From: JAPKZH01 sp964537875
GTDB taxonomy: Bacteria > Acidobacteriota > Aminicenantia > Aminicenantales > UBA4085
Direction: 5' to 3'
DNA length: 64,000 nt
Assembly (NCBI GenBank): GCA_964537875.1
Contig: CAZIDN010000003.1
Span: 62,001 to 126,000 of the forward strand
Positions 1-7,694 of the stretch are shown piece after piece. The notes below the pieces were generated by a model, which worked only from the letters and a program-made list of their open reading frames with translations, did not search any database and was not told the origin of the DNA. The stretch's first letter is position 1; every line of letters begins with the position of its first letter. Position numbers and translations under genes: made by a program.

Positions 1-30
1 GCGGGCGACTCTCTGTCATGGAGTCCGTGA
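1..30 (+). CDS. 3' end of an upstream gene (partial)
   Basis: Frame 1 is open from the window edge and ends in TGA at 28-30, giving a tail AGDSLSWSP. The stop overlaps the ATG of the ABC ATPase at 30-32 (TGATG), the usual sign of translational coupling. The missing gene could be a transporter permease or an earlier operon member, but nothing in nine residues identifies it. Confidence 0.45.
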   Translation, partial: AGDSLSWSP

Positions 31-722
31 TGATCTGGTTTCAGAATGTCTCGTTTTCCTATCAAAAGGGCGAACCGATATTCAAGGACCTCAACCTCGA
101 GCTCGGCCCCGGCCTGACCATGATCCTCGGCCTGAACGGATGCGGGAAAAGCACGCTCCTCAAAATGGCCGCCGGAGTGGAACATCCGGATTCCGGTGGG
201 ATTTTTATCGACGGCCATGAGATATGGAGGGAAGAGATCGCGGCCCGGCGCAGCCTGGCTTTTCTACCTGAACAGCCGGACCTAACGCCTTATGCGACGA
301 TCCAGGAAATCCTCAGGTTGGTCTGCCGCTTGAGACATGAATCGCTGGAAGCTGCAAATCAAGCGCTGGAGGTTTTTGGCTTGGCGGCCGTCGCCAATCG
401 CTCGGTACGCGAGCTCTCTTTGGGGCAGAGGCGCCGGGCGACATTCGCCGCAGCGTTTATCGGAAGCCCCAAGCATATCCTCCTAGACGAGCCGTTGGAA
501 GCCATGGATAGACAGATCCAGGGAGAAATTTTGGGCTGGGTTCAAGCCCGAGTCCGGGCCGGGGCGACAGTCGCCGTCGTCTCTCATGCCATCGAGCAAT
601 TCTTCGACCTTGCGACTCAAACGGTCGGATTAAAGGACGGCAAAGCCGCAGTTTTTTCTGCGCTTCCCGAGAATCACGAAGAAAAGATGAATCTGCTTGA
701 ACGCCTGGCCCGGGGGGGATAG
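30..722 (+). CDS. ABC transporter ATP-binding protein
   Basis: A 230-residue nucleotide-binding domain that would power a membrane transporter from the cytoplasmic face. Walker A GLNGCGKST lies at residues 34-42, the ABC signature LSLGQ at about 129-133, Walker B HILLDEP at about 149-155, and the switch histidine in VVSHA further on. The length fits a single-domain ATPase. I chose the ATG at 30 over the one at 18 because it overlaps an upstream stop (TGATG) and the protein then begins directly with the first beta strand. No permease is visible, so the partner is probably upstream of the window. The substrate cannot be told; the shape resembles CcmA/YhaQ-type export ATPases. Confidence 0.85.
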   Translation: MIWFQNVSFSYQKGEPIFKDLNLELGPGLTMILGLNGCGKSTLLKMAAGVEHPDSGGIFIDGHEIWREEIAARRSLAFLPEQPDLTPYATIQEILRLVCRLRHESLEAANQALEVFGLAAVANRSVRELSLGQRRRATFAAAFIGSPKHILLDEPLEAMDRQIQGEILGWVQARVRAGATVAVVSHAIEQFFDLATQTVGLKDGKAAVFSALPENHEEKMNLLERLARGG

Positions 723-824
723 AATATTATTTATCCGGCTGCTCCGTTCAAATCCAGGTGGCTAAGCGAGACGAAGCAAGGGCAAAAGAGCTCTTAGAGG
801 ACTTGGGATAGGGCCTCCCAGCGA

Positions 825-853
825 TTGCCTGAAGATGGGTTTTGTGTTAAAAT
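825..853 (+). promoter_or_regulatory. sigma-70-type promoter upstream of yebC
   Basis: TTGCCT at 825-830 and TAAAAT at 848-853 are separated by exactly 17 bases. A ribosome binding site (GGAGAA) and the yebC ATG at 884 follow. Seen by eye only. Confidence 0.45.
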
Positions 854-883
854 CTTTTCGATTCTTTTCCGAAGGAGAACACC

Positions 884-1636
884 ATGTCCGGTCATTCCAA
901 ATGGCATTCTATTAAGCATAAAAAGGCCGCGGCGGACTCCAAGCGCGGCAAGATTTTCACCAAGATCATCCGTGAGATCGCCGTGGCCGCGCGCGCCGGC
1001 GGCGGCGACGCCGATATCAATCCCCGCCTGAGGAAGGCCGTTCAGGACGCCCGGGCGGTCAACATGCCGGCCGATAATATCAAACGGGCCATCATGAAGG
1101 GCATGGGCCAGCTCGAAGGCTCGACCTACGAAGAAATCATCTACGAAGGCTATGGGCCGGGCGGCGTCGCCCTTTTCGTCACAGCCCTTTCCGACAATAA
1201 GAATCGGACGGTCTCCGAGATCCGGCACATCTTCGCCAAGAACGGCGGACGGATCGGCGAATCCGGGTGCGTCTCCTACCGCTTCAAACGGCAGGGCTAC
1301 ATCGATATCGAACAGGCCAAGGCCACGGAGGAACAGCTCATGGATATCGCCCTCAACGCCGGCGCCGAGGACATCCGGGAAGACGGGAGCAACTGGGAAA
1401 TTACCATGTCCCCGGAAAAATATGAGACCGTCCTCGAAGCCGTGAATGCGGCCAAAATCGAGATCGCCGCCTCCAACGTCGGCTACATTCCGCAGGACTA
1501 CGTCCACCTCGAGGGCAAGCAGGCCCAACAAACCCTGAAGCTCGTCGAGGAGCTCGAAGACCACGACGACGTCCAAAGCGTCTCGGCCAACTTCGACATC
1601 GACGAAGAGGAAATTGCCAAGTATGGGGCCGACTAA
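884..1636 (+). CDS. yebC: YebC/PmpR-family protein
   Basis: A 250-residue cytoplasmic protein of the TACO1/YebC family. The family signature MSGHSKWHSIKHKK is complete at the N-terminus, followed by the basic KRGKIFTK region and the acidic tail DIDEEEIAKYG. Members have been described as transcriptional regulators and, more recently, as factors that relieve ribosome stalling; the sequence does not choose between these. It heads the common yebC-ruvC-ruvA-ruvB-queA order. The start is fixed by the conserved N-terminus and the GGAGAA about seven bases upstream. Confidence 0.95.
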   Translation: MSGHSKWHSIKHKKAAADSKRGKIFTKIIREIAVAARAGGGDADINPRLRKAVQDARAVNMPADNIKRAIMKGMGQLEGSTYEEIIYEGYGPGGVALFVTALSDNKNRTVSEIRHIFAKNGGRIGESGCVSYRFKRQGYIDIEQAKATEEQLMDIALNAGAEDIREDGSNWEITMSPEKYETVLEAVNAAKIEIAASNVGYIPQDYVHLEGKQAQQTLKLVEELEDHDDVQSVSANFDIDEEEIAKYGAD

Positions 1637-1647
1637 AGCCGGTATCG

Positions 1648-2148
1648 ATGCGGGTACTCGGGCTTGACCCCAGCAGCCAATCCACGGGGTTCGGCATCAT
1701 CGAATTTTCCAACGATTTATACAGGGTTCTCGAATACGGCACGATCAAGCCGCAGCGGCGCCTGCTATTCCACGAAAAGCTCAACACGATCAAGCTGGCT
1801 GTCGAGAGGCTCATCGATCGCCACCATCCTGAAGAGGTCGCCATCGAAAACCCGTTCTATGCCCAGAACATCAAGACGGCGATCACCTTGGGCCAGGTGC
1901 GAGGGGCGGTTTTGGTGGCCATCGCCGGCCGGGGAGTCGCCCTTTTTGAGTATTCGCCGCTGGAGATCAAGAAGGCCGTGACCGGATACGGCCAAGCCGA
2001 TAAGAACCAGGTCAAGGTCATGGTCAAGGCGCTCTTGCGCTTGGATGAGGCGGACTTGGAAGAGGATGCCTCGGACGCACTGGCCTGCGGCTTCTGCCAT
2101 CTGAACACGCGGCTCTATCAAAAAAACATCGAAGAATCGAAGATCTGA
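1648..2148 (+). CDS. ruvC: Crossover junction endodeoxyribonuclease RuvC
   Basis: The Holliday-junction resolvase that cuts four-way DNA junctions after branch migration by RuvAB. It has 166 residues, the normal family size. The acidic catalytic set is visible: Asp7 in GLDPSSQSTGFG, Glu67 in AIENPF, and Asp140/Asp143 in DASDALA. It starts 11 bases after yebC ends, so the two are probably co-transcribed. Its start is supported by the N-terminal MRVLGLDP strand carrying the first catalytic residue. Confidence 0.95.
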   Translation: MRVLGLDPSSQSTGFGIIEFSNDLYRVLEYGTIKPQRRLLFHEKLNTIKLAVERLIDRHHPEEVAIENPFYAQNIKTAITLGQVRGAVLVAIAGRGVALFEYSPLEIKKAVTGYGQADKNQVKVMVKALLRLDEADLEEDASDALACGFCHLNTRLYQKNIEESKI

Positions 2149-2157
2149 AGCATATTT

Positions 2158-2186
2158 TTGATTTCCTGCCTTTTTTGTTTTAAAAT
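2158..2186 (+). promoter_or_regulatory. Promoter-like element just upstream of ruvA
   Basis: TTGATT at 2158-2163 and TAAAAT at 2181-2186 have a 17-base spacer. The ruvA ATG is at 2196, so a start seven bases after the -10 box would give a leader of only a few bases. No purine-rich ribosome binding site precedes this ATG. Read by eye in an AT-rich stretch, so moderate trust. Confidence 0.4.
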
Positions 2187-2195
2187 GCTCACGAA

Positions 2196-2783
2196 ATGAT
2201 TGCCTATCTCAAAGGGACCATCATTCAGAAGACGCCCAGTCAGGTCGTTGTGGACATCGGCGGCGTCGGCTACTGCGCGGCCATCCCGCTTTCGACGTAT
2301 TTCAAGCTGGGAGAGATCGGCGACCCGGTCGAGCTGTTTATTTATACCCATCTCACGGACAATGCGCTCTCTCTCTACGGATTCATAACCAAGGATGAGC
2401 GCGAGCTGTTCTTGAAGCTCATCGCCATCTCCGGGATCGGGCCCAAGTTGGCCATGAACGTGCTGAGCGGGATCGAGGCGCCGGATTTCGTCGATGCCGT
2501 CAAGAGGAGCGATGTGGCCAGGATCGCCCTCGTTCCCGGCATCGGGAAAAAAACCGCCCTGCGCATCACCATGGAGCTCCAGGACAAGATCGAGAAGAAA
2601 GAAAAGCTCTTGGCGGTCCGGGGATCGAAGGAAAAAGAAGACTTGGTCTCCTCCCTGCTGAACCTCGGCTTCCGGAGGAAAGAGGTCGAGCGGATCGTGG
2701 ACGAGACGATCCAGGCGCTGGGAACCGAGGCCGAGTTCGAGAAGCTGCTCCGGGAATGCTTAAAGAGAATGGCGAAGGTCTAG
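2196..2783 (+). CDS. ruvA: Holliday junction DNA helicase subunit RuvA
   Basis: A 195-residue protein that binds Holliday junctions and loads the RuvB motor. The N-terminal OB fold starts MIAYLKGTI. Two helix-hairpin-helix motifs follow: ISGIGPKLAMNVLSG and VPGIGKKTALRITMEL. The C-terminal RuvB-contacting domain (LLNLGFRRKEVERIV) closes it. It sits between ruvC and ruvB as in many bacteria. There is no clear ribosome binding site, and a promoter-like element ends ten bases upstream. Confidence 0.95.
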   Translation: MIAYLKGTIIQKTPSQVVVDIGGVGYCAAIPLSTYFKLGEIGDPVELFIYTHLTDNALSLYGFITKDERELFLKLIAISGIGPKLAMNVLSGIEAPDFVDAVKRSDVARIALVPGIGKKTALRITMELQDKIEKKEKLLAVRGSKEKEDLVSSLLNLGFRRKEVERIVDETIQALGTEAEFEKLLRECLKRMAKV

Positions 2784-2880
2784 GACAACTCCAAATCCTT
2801 TTTCTTAAAAGGGAACAAAGCAAGATTATAGACTTTGACGGTCAAGTCCATTACAATCATGCCTAAATAGAGAAGATGAA

Positions 2881-3927
2881 ATGGAGCGCGCGATGCCTGC
2901 CGTCCTGACGCCTGTTAGAACAAAAGAAGACCTTCTCTTTGAAGACAGCCTGCGGCCGAGAAACTTCGACGAGTTCGTCGGCCAGGAAAAGATCAAAGCC
3001 AACCTCAAGGTCTTTATCCAAGCGGCCAAAAAACGGGACGAGCACCTCGACCATGTCCTCCTCTACGGGCCTCCGGGCCTGGGCAAGACCAGCCTCGCCT
3101 ACCTGATCGCCAAGGAGCTGGGCGTCGGGATCAAGCCGACCGCCGGGCCCGTCATCGAGAGGACGGGCGATCTCTCGGCCATTCTATCCAACCTTCAATC
3201 GAAAGAAATCCTCTTCATCGACGAGATCCACAGGCTCCATCCTTCGGTGGAGGAAATTCTCTACTCGGCCATGGAGGATTTCAGCCTCGACATTGTCATC
3301 GGGCAGGGACCGAGCGCCCGGAGCCACAAGCTGAAGCTGCGAAAATTCACCCTGATCGGCGCGACGACGCGGGCCGGGCGAATCACGGCGCCGCTTCGGG
3401 GACGGTTCGGCATCATCCACCGCCTGGATTACTACAAGGACGAGGACTTGAAAAAAGTGATCCTGAGGTCTGCCTCCATCCTCAAAGTCAAGGTCGACGA
3501 ACCGGGCGCCGAGCAGATCGCCCTCCGGTCTCGAGGGACGCCGCGCGTCGCCAACAGGCTATTGAGACGGGTCCGGGATTTTGTCGACGTGAAAGGGAAA
3601 GGCATTATAACGGCCAAAGAGGCCCAGGACGCTCTGAACATGATGGAAGTCGACTCCTTGGGTCTGGACGACGTCGACCGCAAGATCCTCATGACCATCA
3701 TCGAAAACTACGGCGGCGGGCCGGTCGGGATCAATACCATCGCCGCGGCCATCGACGAGGAGAAGGACACCATAGAGTCCATTTATGAGCCGTTCCTGAT
3801 GCGCATCGGCTTCCTGGAGCGGACGATCCGCGGACGAAAATTGACGGCGAGAGCCTACGAGCATTTGGGCTTCGCCCATCCCCAGCCCGGCCATCCTCCT
3901 CATCAAAAGAAGCTGTTCAAAGATTGA
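2881..3927 (+). CDS. ruvB: Holliday junction DNA helicase motor RuvB
   Basis: The hexameric AAA+ motor that drives branch migration together with RuvA. It has 348 residues. Walker A YGPPGLGKTSLAY, Walker B LFIDEIHRL, sensor 1 GATTRAG and the winged-helix C-terminus (GGGPVGINTIAAAIDEE) are all present and in order. An internal ATG at 2893 could also serve as start, since the conserved part begins later at RPRNFDEFVGQ. It follows ruvA by about 100 bases and precedes queA. Confidence 0.95.
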   Translation: MERAMPAVLTPVRTKEDLLFEDSLRPRNFDEFVGQEKIKANLKVFIQAAKKRDEHLDHVLLYGPPGLGKTSLAYLIAKELGVGIKPTAGPVIERTGDLSAILSNLQSKEILFIDEIHRLHPSVEEILYSAMEDFSLDIVIGQGPSARSHKLKLRKFTLIGATTRAGRITAPLRGRFGIIHRLDYYKDEDLKKVILRSASILKVKVDEPGAEQIALRSRGTPRVANRLLRRVRDFVDVKGKGIITAKEAQDALNMMEVDSLGLDDVDRKILMTIIENYGGGPVGINTIAAAIDEEKDTIESIYEPFLMRIGFLERTIRGRKLTARAYEHLGFAHPQPGHPPHQKKLFKD

Positions 3928-3961
3928 CCGAGGAGATCGCAATCCTTCGTGCGAAGAATTT

Positions 3962-4002
3962 GGGGACATGTACCGGAATTTCTTAATTCGGTACGTGTCC
4001 CC
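3962..4002. repeat. Intergenic palindrome, GGGGACA family
   Basis: A near-perfect inverted repeat between ruvB and queA. The left arm begins GGGGACATGTACCG and the right arm ends CGGTACGTGTCCCC, with a short central TTCTT-like loop. It resembles the REP-like palindromes elsewhere in the window (27651, 31709, 58640) in starting with GGGG and ending with CCCC, but its core differs. A bidirectional terminator is possible, although there is no T-run. Confidence 0.7.
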
Positions 4003-4037
4003 GAATTCCGAACGCTTCAACATGGAAAGACTCGATA

Positions 4038-5159
4038 ATGCACATTTCCGAATTTGACTACGACCTTCCGACAGAGCTGATCGCCCAGCACCCTCTCCCG
4101 CGAAGGGATGCCTCACGGATGATGGTCGTCCTGCGCAAAGAAGGGCGAATCATCAACTCCAATTTTAGCGATTTGCCCGGCTACCTCCAGAAAGGGGACG
4201 TGCTTATCCTCAACAACACCAAGGTCATCCCCGCCAAGGTGTGGGGGATGAAGGACGGAAAAGAGGTCGAATTCCTTTTTCTCAAGCAAAGGCAAAAGGG
4301 CTTTTGGGAAGTCCTCTGCCGGCCGGCAAAAAAAATCAAGGCCGGGGACCGGATTAAGTTCGCCGCCAACTTCGAGGGAACAGTCATCGAAGTAGGCGAG
4401 GAGGGAAGGCGTGTTTTAAAATTCTCCGCCGTCGATGTCCTGGACCGCCTGCGGGAAGCCGGGTATGCTCCGCTCCCGCCATATATCAAGCGGAAAAAAG
4501 CGAACATGGACCTAAGGCCAGGAGACCTCGAGCGATACCAGACTGTTTTCGCAGAAAAAGAGGGCGCCATCGCCGCGCCGACGGCCGGACTGCACTTTAC
4601 ACCTCAAATCCTGGACCTGATCCGGAACAAGGGCGTCGAGATTGAGCAGATTGCGCTTCAGGTAGGCCTGGCCACGTTTCAGCCGATGCGCGTTGAGCGC
4701 ATCGAAGAGCATAAAATGCTCGAGGAGACATATAGCATTAGCGAGTGTGCGGCAAAAGCCGTCAATCAAGCCAAAATGGAATCGCGGCCCGTCGTTGCAG
4801 TGGGTACAACCGTGGTCAGGACTCTGGAAAGCGCATTTTTGTTGGGTTCTGATCGCGATTCGGAGAGGCAAAAAGACCGCTCATCCTCTCCTGCCCTAAA
4901 GCCCGGCGGCAAGGTGAGGATATCGCAAAATATCGGCGGGATCCGGCCCGGAACGAACAGCACTTCTCTCTTTATATATCCGGGCTTTGAGTTTCAGGTC
5001 GTCGATAAACTCCTGACAAACTTCCACCTGCCCAAATCGACGCTGCTCATGCTGGTTTCCGCTTTTGCCGGCCGAGACCTAATTCTCCAAGCTTATAGAG
5101 AAGCCGTCCTTGCACGGTACCGCTTCTTCTCCTACGGCGACTGCATGCTGATTCTCTAG
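4038..5159 (+). CDS. queA: tRNA preQ1(34) S-adenosylmethionine ribosyltransferase-isomerase
   Basis: QueA transfers and isomerises the ribosyl moiety of AdoMet onto preQ1 at the wobble position of tRNA, the step before queuosine. Its 373 residues match the family. Hallmarks seen: FDYDLPTELIAQHP at the start, TAGLHFT in the middle, VGTTVVRTLES, and the C-terminal TNFHLPKSTLLMLVSAFAG. A charged insert (around SDRDSERQKDRSSSP) precedes the TSLFIYPGFEF block and looks less conserved. The 3' end overlaps the convergent GH109-type gene by four bases. Confidence 0.95.
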   Translation: MHISEFDYDLPTELIAQHPLPRRDASRMMVVLRKEGRIINSNFSDLPGYLQKGDVLILNNTKVIPAKVWGMKDGKEVEFLFLKQRQKGFWEVLCRPAKKIKAGDRIKFAANFEGTVIEVGEEGRRVLKFSAVDVLDRLREAGYAPLPPYIKRKKANMDLRPGDLERYQTVFAEKEGAIAAPTAGLHFTPQILDLIRNKGVEIEQIALQVGLATFQPMRVERIEEHKMLEETYSISECAAKAVNQAKMESRPVVAVGTTVVRTLESAFLLGSDRDSERQKDRSSSPALKPGGKVRISQNIGGIRPGTNSTSLFIYPGFEFQVVDKLLTNFHLPKSTLLMLVSAFAGRDLILQAYREAVLARYRFFSYGDCMLIL

Positions 5160-6520
5160 GCCGTGATGATCCCCAGTGGCGGGTTGGTTCTCCATTTTCC
5201 ACGCGTAAAATCGGGAAAACTGACCGGCTTGCCCCTTTTAGCCACCGAGGTGCAGCTCAACTCGACGATTACGCTCCAGGCAGCTGCATCGTAGACATCC
5301 TGGTCCGTCGGCTCACCCTTGCGCAGGCTCCAAACCAGTCGATAATCTTCGATAAAATCCATCCCGCCGTGCCCTCTCCCCTCGCCCTTCTGGGCCAGGG
5401 CTTGCCACAGCGGATGCTCGAACTCGGCGGCGAATTTCTCGAAGTCATCCCACTGGTGGGGCTTTGCGGCCCGGCCCTCGATATAAATCCTGTCCGGCCA
5501 CTTGTGGGCGATCCCTTTTGTGCCCTGGACAAGATTGATCCGGGTATAAGGCCGCGGCAGGTTCGTATCATGGATGAGAATGATGGTCCGGCCGTTTTTC
5601 GTCTGGATGAGGCTTGTGTTCACATCGCCGAGGGCATACCGCTCCTTCGCCTGGGGAGAATCCTGCCCGAACTTTTCGACGGCATACTCATGCAAACCCC
5701 TCGATGGGCTGCTCAGGGAGACAAGGTAATCGAACTGGTCGCCGCGGTTGATGTTCATGCACTGGGCCACCGGACCCAGCCCGTGAGTCGGGTAAAGGTT
5801 GCCGTTGCGCTTAATGGCGTGCGCCCTCCGCCAAAGCCCTTCTCCTTGACTGCTGAACTTGACATCTCGAAGGTCATGCAAATACCCGGCTTCGGCATGG
5901 AGGACCTCTCCCAGCACTCCCAGGCGGACCAGGTTCAGGGTCATAAGCTCGATCCGGTCATAGCAGCAGTTCTCCTGCATGACACAGTGTTTGTTCTTTT
6001 TTTCGGCCGTCTCCACCAGCACCCAGCATTCATCAAGCGTGATCGCGGCCGGGACTTCGGTGGCCGCGTGCTTTCCGTTCTTCATGGCTGCGACACAGAC
6101 GGGCACATGCCACTCCCAGGGTGTGGCCGTGAAGACGAGGTCAAGGTCCTCCTCGGCGCACATCCTCTCGAAATCCCGCGGTCCCCGGGAATAGCCATTG
6201 GGCTTCGGCTGGCCGGCGTCCACGACCCATTTCTGGGCGCGTTCCACCTTCGCCTCGACGATATCGCATATGGCCTTGATTTGGACGCCGTCGATGTTCA
6301 GAAAATTCTGGACATGGGCCGACCCCATGCCGCCCACGCCGACAAATCCCACGCGGACCGGGTCAATCGGCGCGACCTTGAATTGCGACCGCGCTTCGCC
6401 GCTGCCCCCCGCCTCCGCGGTCGAGGAAAGGTTCAGCCCGGCCAAAGCCGTTCCGATCCCAGCCATGGCCCCCGCCTTGAGAAACTCCCTGCGGCTTGGG
6501 CTTTTTATTTTATTGTTCAT
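5156..6520 (-). CDS. TAT-exported GH109-type Gfo/Idh/MocA protein
   Basis: A 454-residue Rossmann-fold protein (GFVGVGGMGSAHV) with a twin-arginine signal SRREFLKAG near residue 9, so it is probably exported folded with its nucleotide. The blocks EVPAAITLDECW, CVMQENCCYDR, YPTHGLGPVAQ and NINRGD are those I associate with glycoside hydrolase family 109, whose characterised members use bound NAD to cleave alpha-N-acetylgalactosaminides. A plain Gfo/Idh oxidoreductase is the alternative. It is convergent with queA (four-base overlap) and divergent from the lipoprotein gene at 6647. Confidence 0.8.
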   Translation of the reverse strand: MNNKIKSPSRREFLKAGAMAGIGTALAGLNLSSTAEAGGSGEARSQFKVAPIDPVRVGFVGVGGMGSAHVQNFLNIDGVQIKAICDIVEAKVERAQKWVVDAGQPKPNGYSRGPRDFERMCAEEDLDLVFTATPWEWHVPVCVAAMKNGKHAATEVPAAITLDECWVLVETAEKKNKHCVMQENCCYDRIELMTLNLVRLGVLGEVLHAEAGYLHDLRDVKFSSQGEGLWRRAHAIKRNGNLYPTHGLGPVAQCMNINRGDQFDYLVSLSSPSRGLHEYAVEKFGQDSPQAKERYALGDVNTSLIQTKNGRTIILIHDTNLPRPYTRINLVQGTKGIAHKWPDRIYIEGRAAKPHQWDDFEKFAAEFEHPLWQALAQKGEGRGHGGMDFIEDYRLVWSLRKGEPTDQDVYDAAAWSVIVELSCTSVAKRGKPVSFPDFTRGKWRTNPPLGIITA

Positions 6521-6588
6521 GAAGCCCTCCCGGTAAAAGAATCATCTTTTCTCTTATACTCAAAAGTGCCGCTGAAGTAAACTGCGGC

Positions 6589-6617
6589 TTGACAAAAAAT
6601 GCCGGGCCGGTTATTGA
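6589..6617 (+). promoter_or_regulatory. sigma-70-type promoter for the lipoprotein gene
   Basis: TTGACA at 6589-6594 and TATTGA at 6612-6617, with a 17-base spacer. The position rules out the in-frame ATG at 6599 as translation start and favours the ATG at 6647. Confidence 0.4.
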
Positions 6618-6646
6618 TTGAATATCTTACTTATCGAGGATTGACC

Positions 6647-7042
6647 ATGAAAAAATATTGGATTCTTGTCCTGATCTTGGTCGTCCCGCTGGTTTTGCTC
6701 GGGCTGACGGGATGCTCAAAGCAACCCGGCACCGGCGAAGAGGCCGCCGAAGAAACGGAAGAGCCGGCCGAAGAGACCCCGGAAACAGCGGCTAAGCCGC
6801 CCGCGCCCAAGATGAATGACGATGTCTACGTAGAAATCAAAGCCCGTTCTGCGCTCATCTACGAAAAATACAAGGATGACCCGGACCAGGCCCAGAAGGA
6901 GATCGAAGTTCTCTACGAAAAATTCGGCGTGACCTTCGCCGAATACAAAGAATTCTCAGGCAAGCTGACCTTCCAGCACACCAACGAACTCGAAAAGCGG
7001 GTGGTCGATTTTATGCAAAAAATCGCCCAAGAATATCGATAA
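6647..7042 (+). CDS. Small lipoprotein, function unknown
   Basis: A 131-residue protein with a hydrophobic signal MKKYWILVLILVVPLVLLG and lipobox LTGC, so probably a membrane-anchored periplasmic lipoprotein. A Glu/Pro/Ala-rich linker (EEAAEETEEPAEETPE) follows, then a helical domain with YEKYKDDPDQAQKEIEVLYEKFGVT. The start at 6647 has GAGGA seven bases upstream and sits behind a promoter; an earlier ATG at 6599 only adds a non-signal leader. I do not recognise the C-terminal domain as a named family. Confidence 0.75.
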   Translation: MKKYWILVLILVVPLVLLGLTGCSKQPGTGEEAAEETEEPAEETPETAAKPPAPKMNDDVYVEIKARSALIYEKYKDDPDQAQKEIEVLYEKFGVTFAEYKEFSGKLTFQHTNELEKRVVDFMQKIAQEYR

Positions 7043-7181
7043 TCCCGTTCACAAAAGCAGCTTCCGCTTTTTGTTCCAGCGCTCGCGGAGCCTGACCGAA
7101 TCGAGTCCGATATAATTTCCCTTGGACAGGATAGGCGTTCCGGTTTGAATCACCGAAACGAAAATGGTAAACTAGGAACCG

Positions 7182-7523
7182 ATGACCGACGACCTGGCCA
7201 TGAAAGAGAAGCTGGAGGACATCCTCTCCCCCAGCACGACCGCTAAATCCTTCCGTATCACCGTGATCTTCGGTTACAAGATGTCCCCTGCTTACAAGAA
7301 AGCTGTGGCTCTCGCCAAGCGGAACCCAACATATCAAGAAGAAGGAAGCGGCGAATGGATCCGCCATTCAGCCGTCTATACTCCCGAGGACGTGGAAGAC
7401 CTGTTCGAGCTCTTCAACCTTGTCCATGAGTGGGAAACGACGGAAGTCCTGGTCAATCATAAGAAGCTTCCCTACGGTCACCAGCTCTGGCTCCCCTTGA
7501 TGTGGTTTTACCGCATCAAATAA
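7182..7523 (+). CDS. Hypothetical protein
   Basis: A 113-residue soluble protein with no signal or membrane segment. It has an N-terminal MTDDLAMKEKLEDILSP stretch, a middle with conserved-looking YTPEDVEDLFELFNLVHEWETTE, and a C-terminus GHQLWLPLMWFYRIK rich in aromatics. The body reads as real coding sequence with balanced codon use, but I do not recognise it. No strong ribosome binding site is visible. It stands alone between the lipoprotein and the S46 peptidase. Confidence 0.55.
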   Translation: MTDDLAMKEKLEDILSPSTTAKSFRITVIFGYKMSPAYKKAVALAKRNPTYQEEGSGEWIRHSAVYTPEDVEDLFELFNLVHEWETTEVLVNHKKLPYGHQLWLPLMWFYRIK

Positions 7524-7694
7524 ATTTCTGCAGATTATTCGCCCGAGCCTTCTATAGCAATTCACGAAAAATCACCATCCTCTTTCCAAAGGGCTTCACA
7601 TTCTCGGGAAGTATGAGTTAATATTATAGCTCTGTTCATTTTCTACCGGTACTCAAAAAATGAGTGATTTTCACTTCTCTTTCAGGAGGAATCG

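Noticed and set aside
5369..6580. Open frame of 403 codons opposite the GH109-type gene
   Set aside because: Shadow frame of a well-supported gene; no family motif or start signal.
7056..7080. Terminator after the lipoprotein gene
   Set aside because: The AAAAGC/GCTTTT stem is short and AT-only at its base; not convincing.
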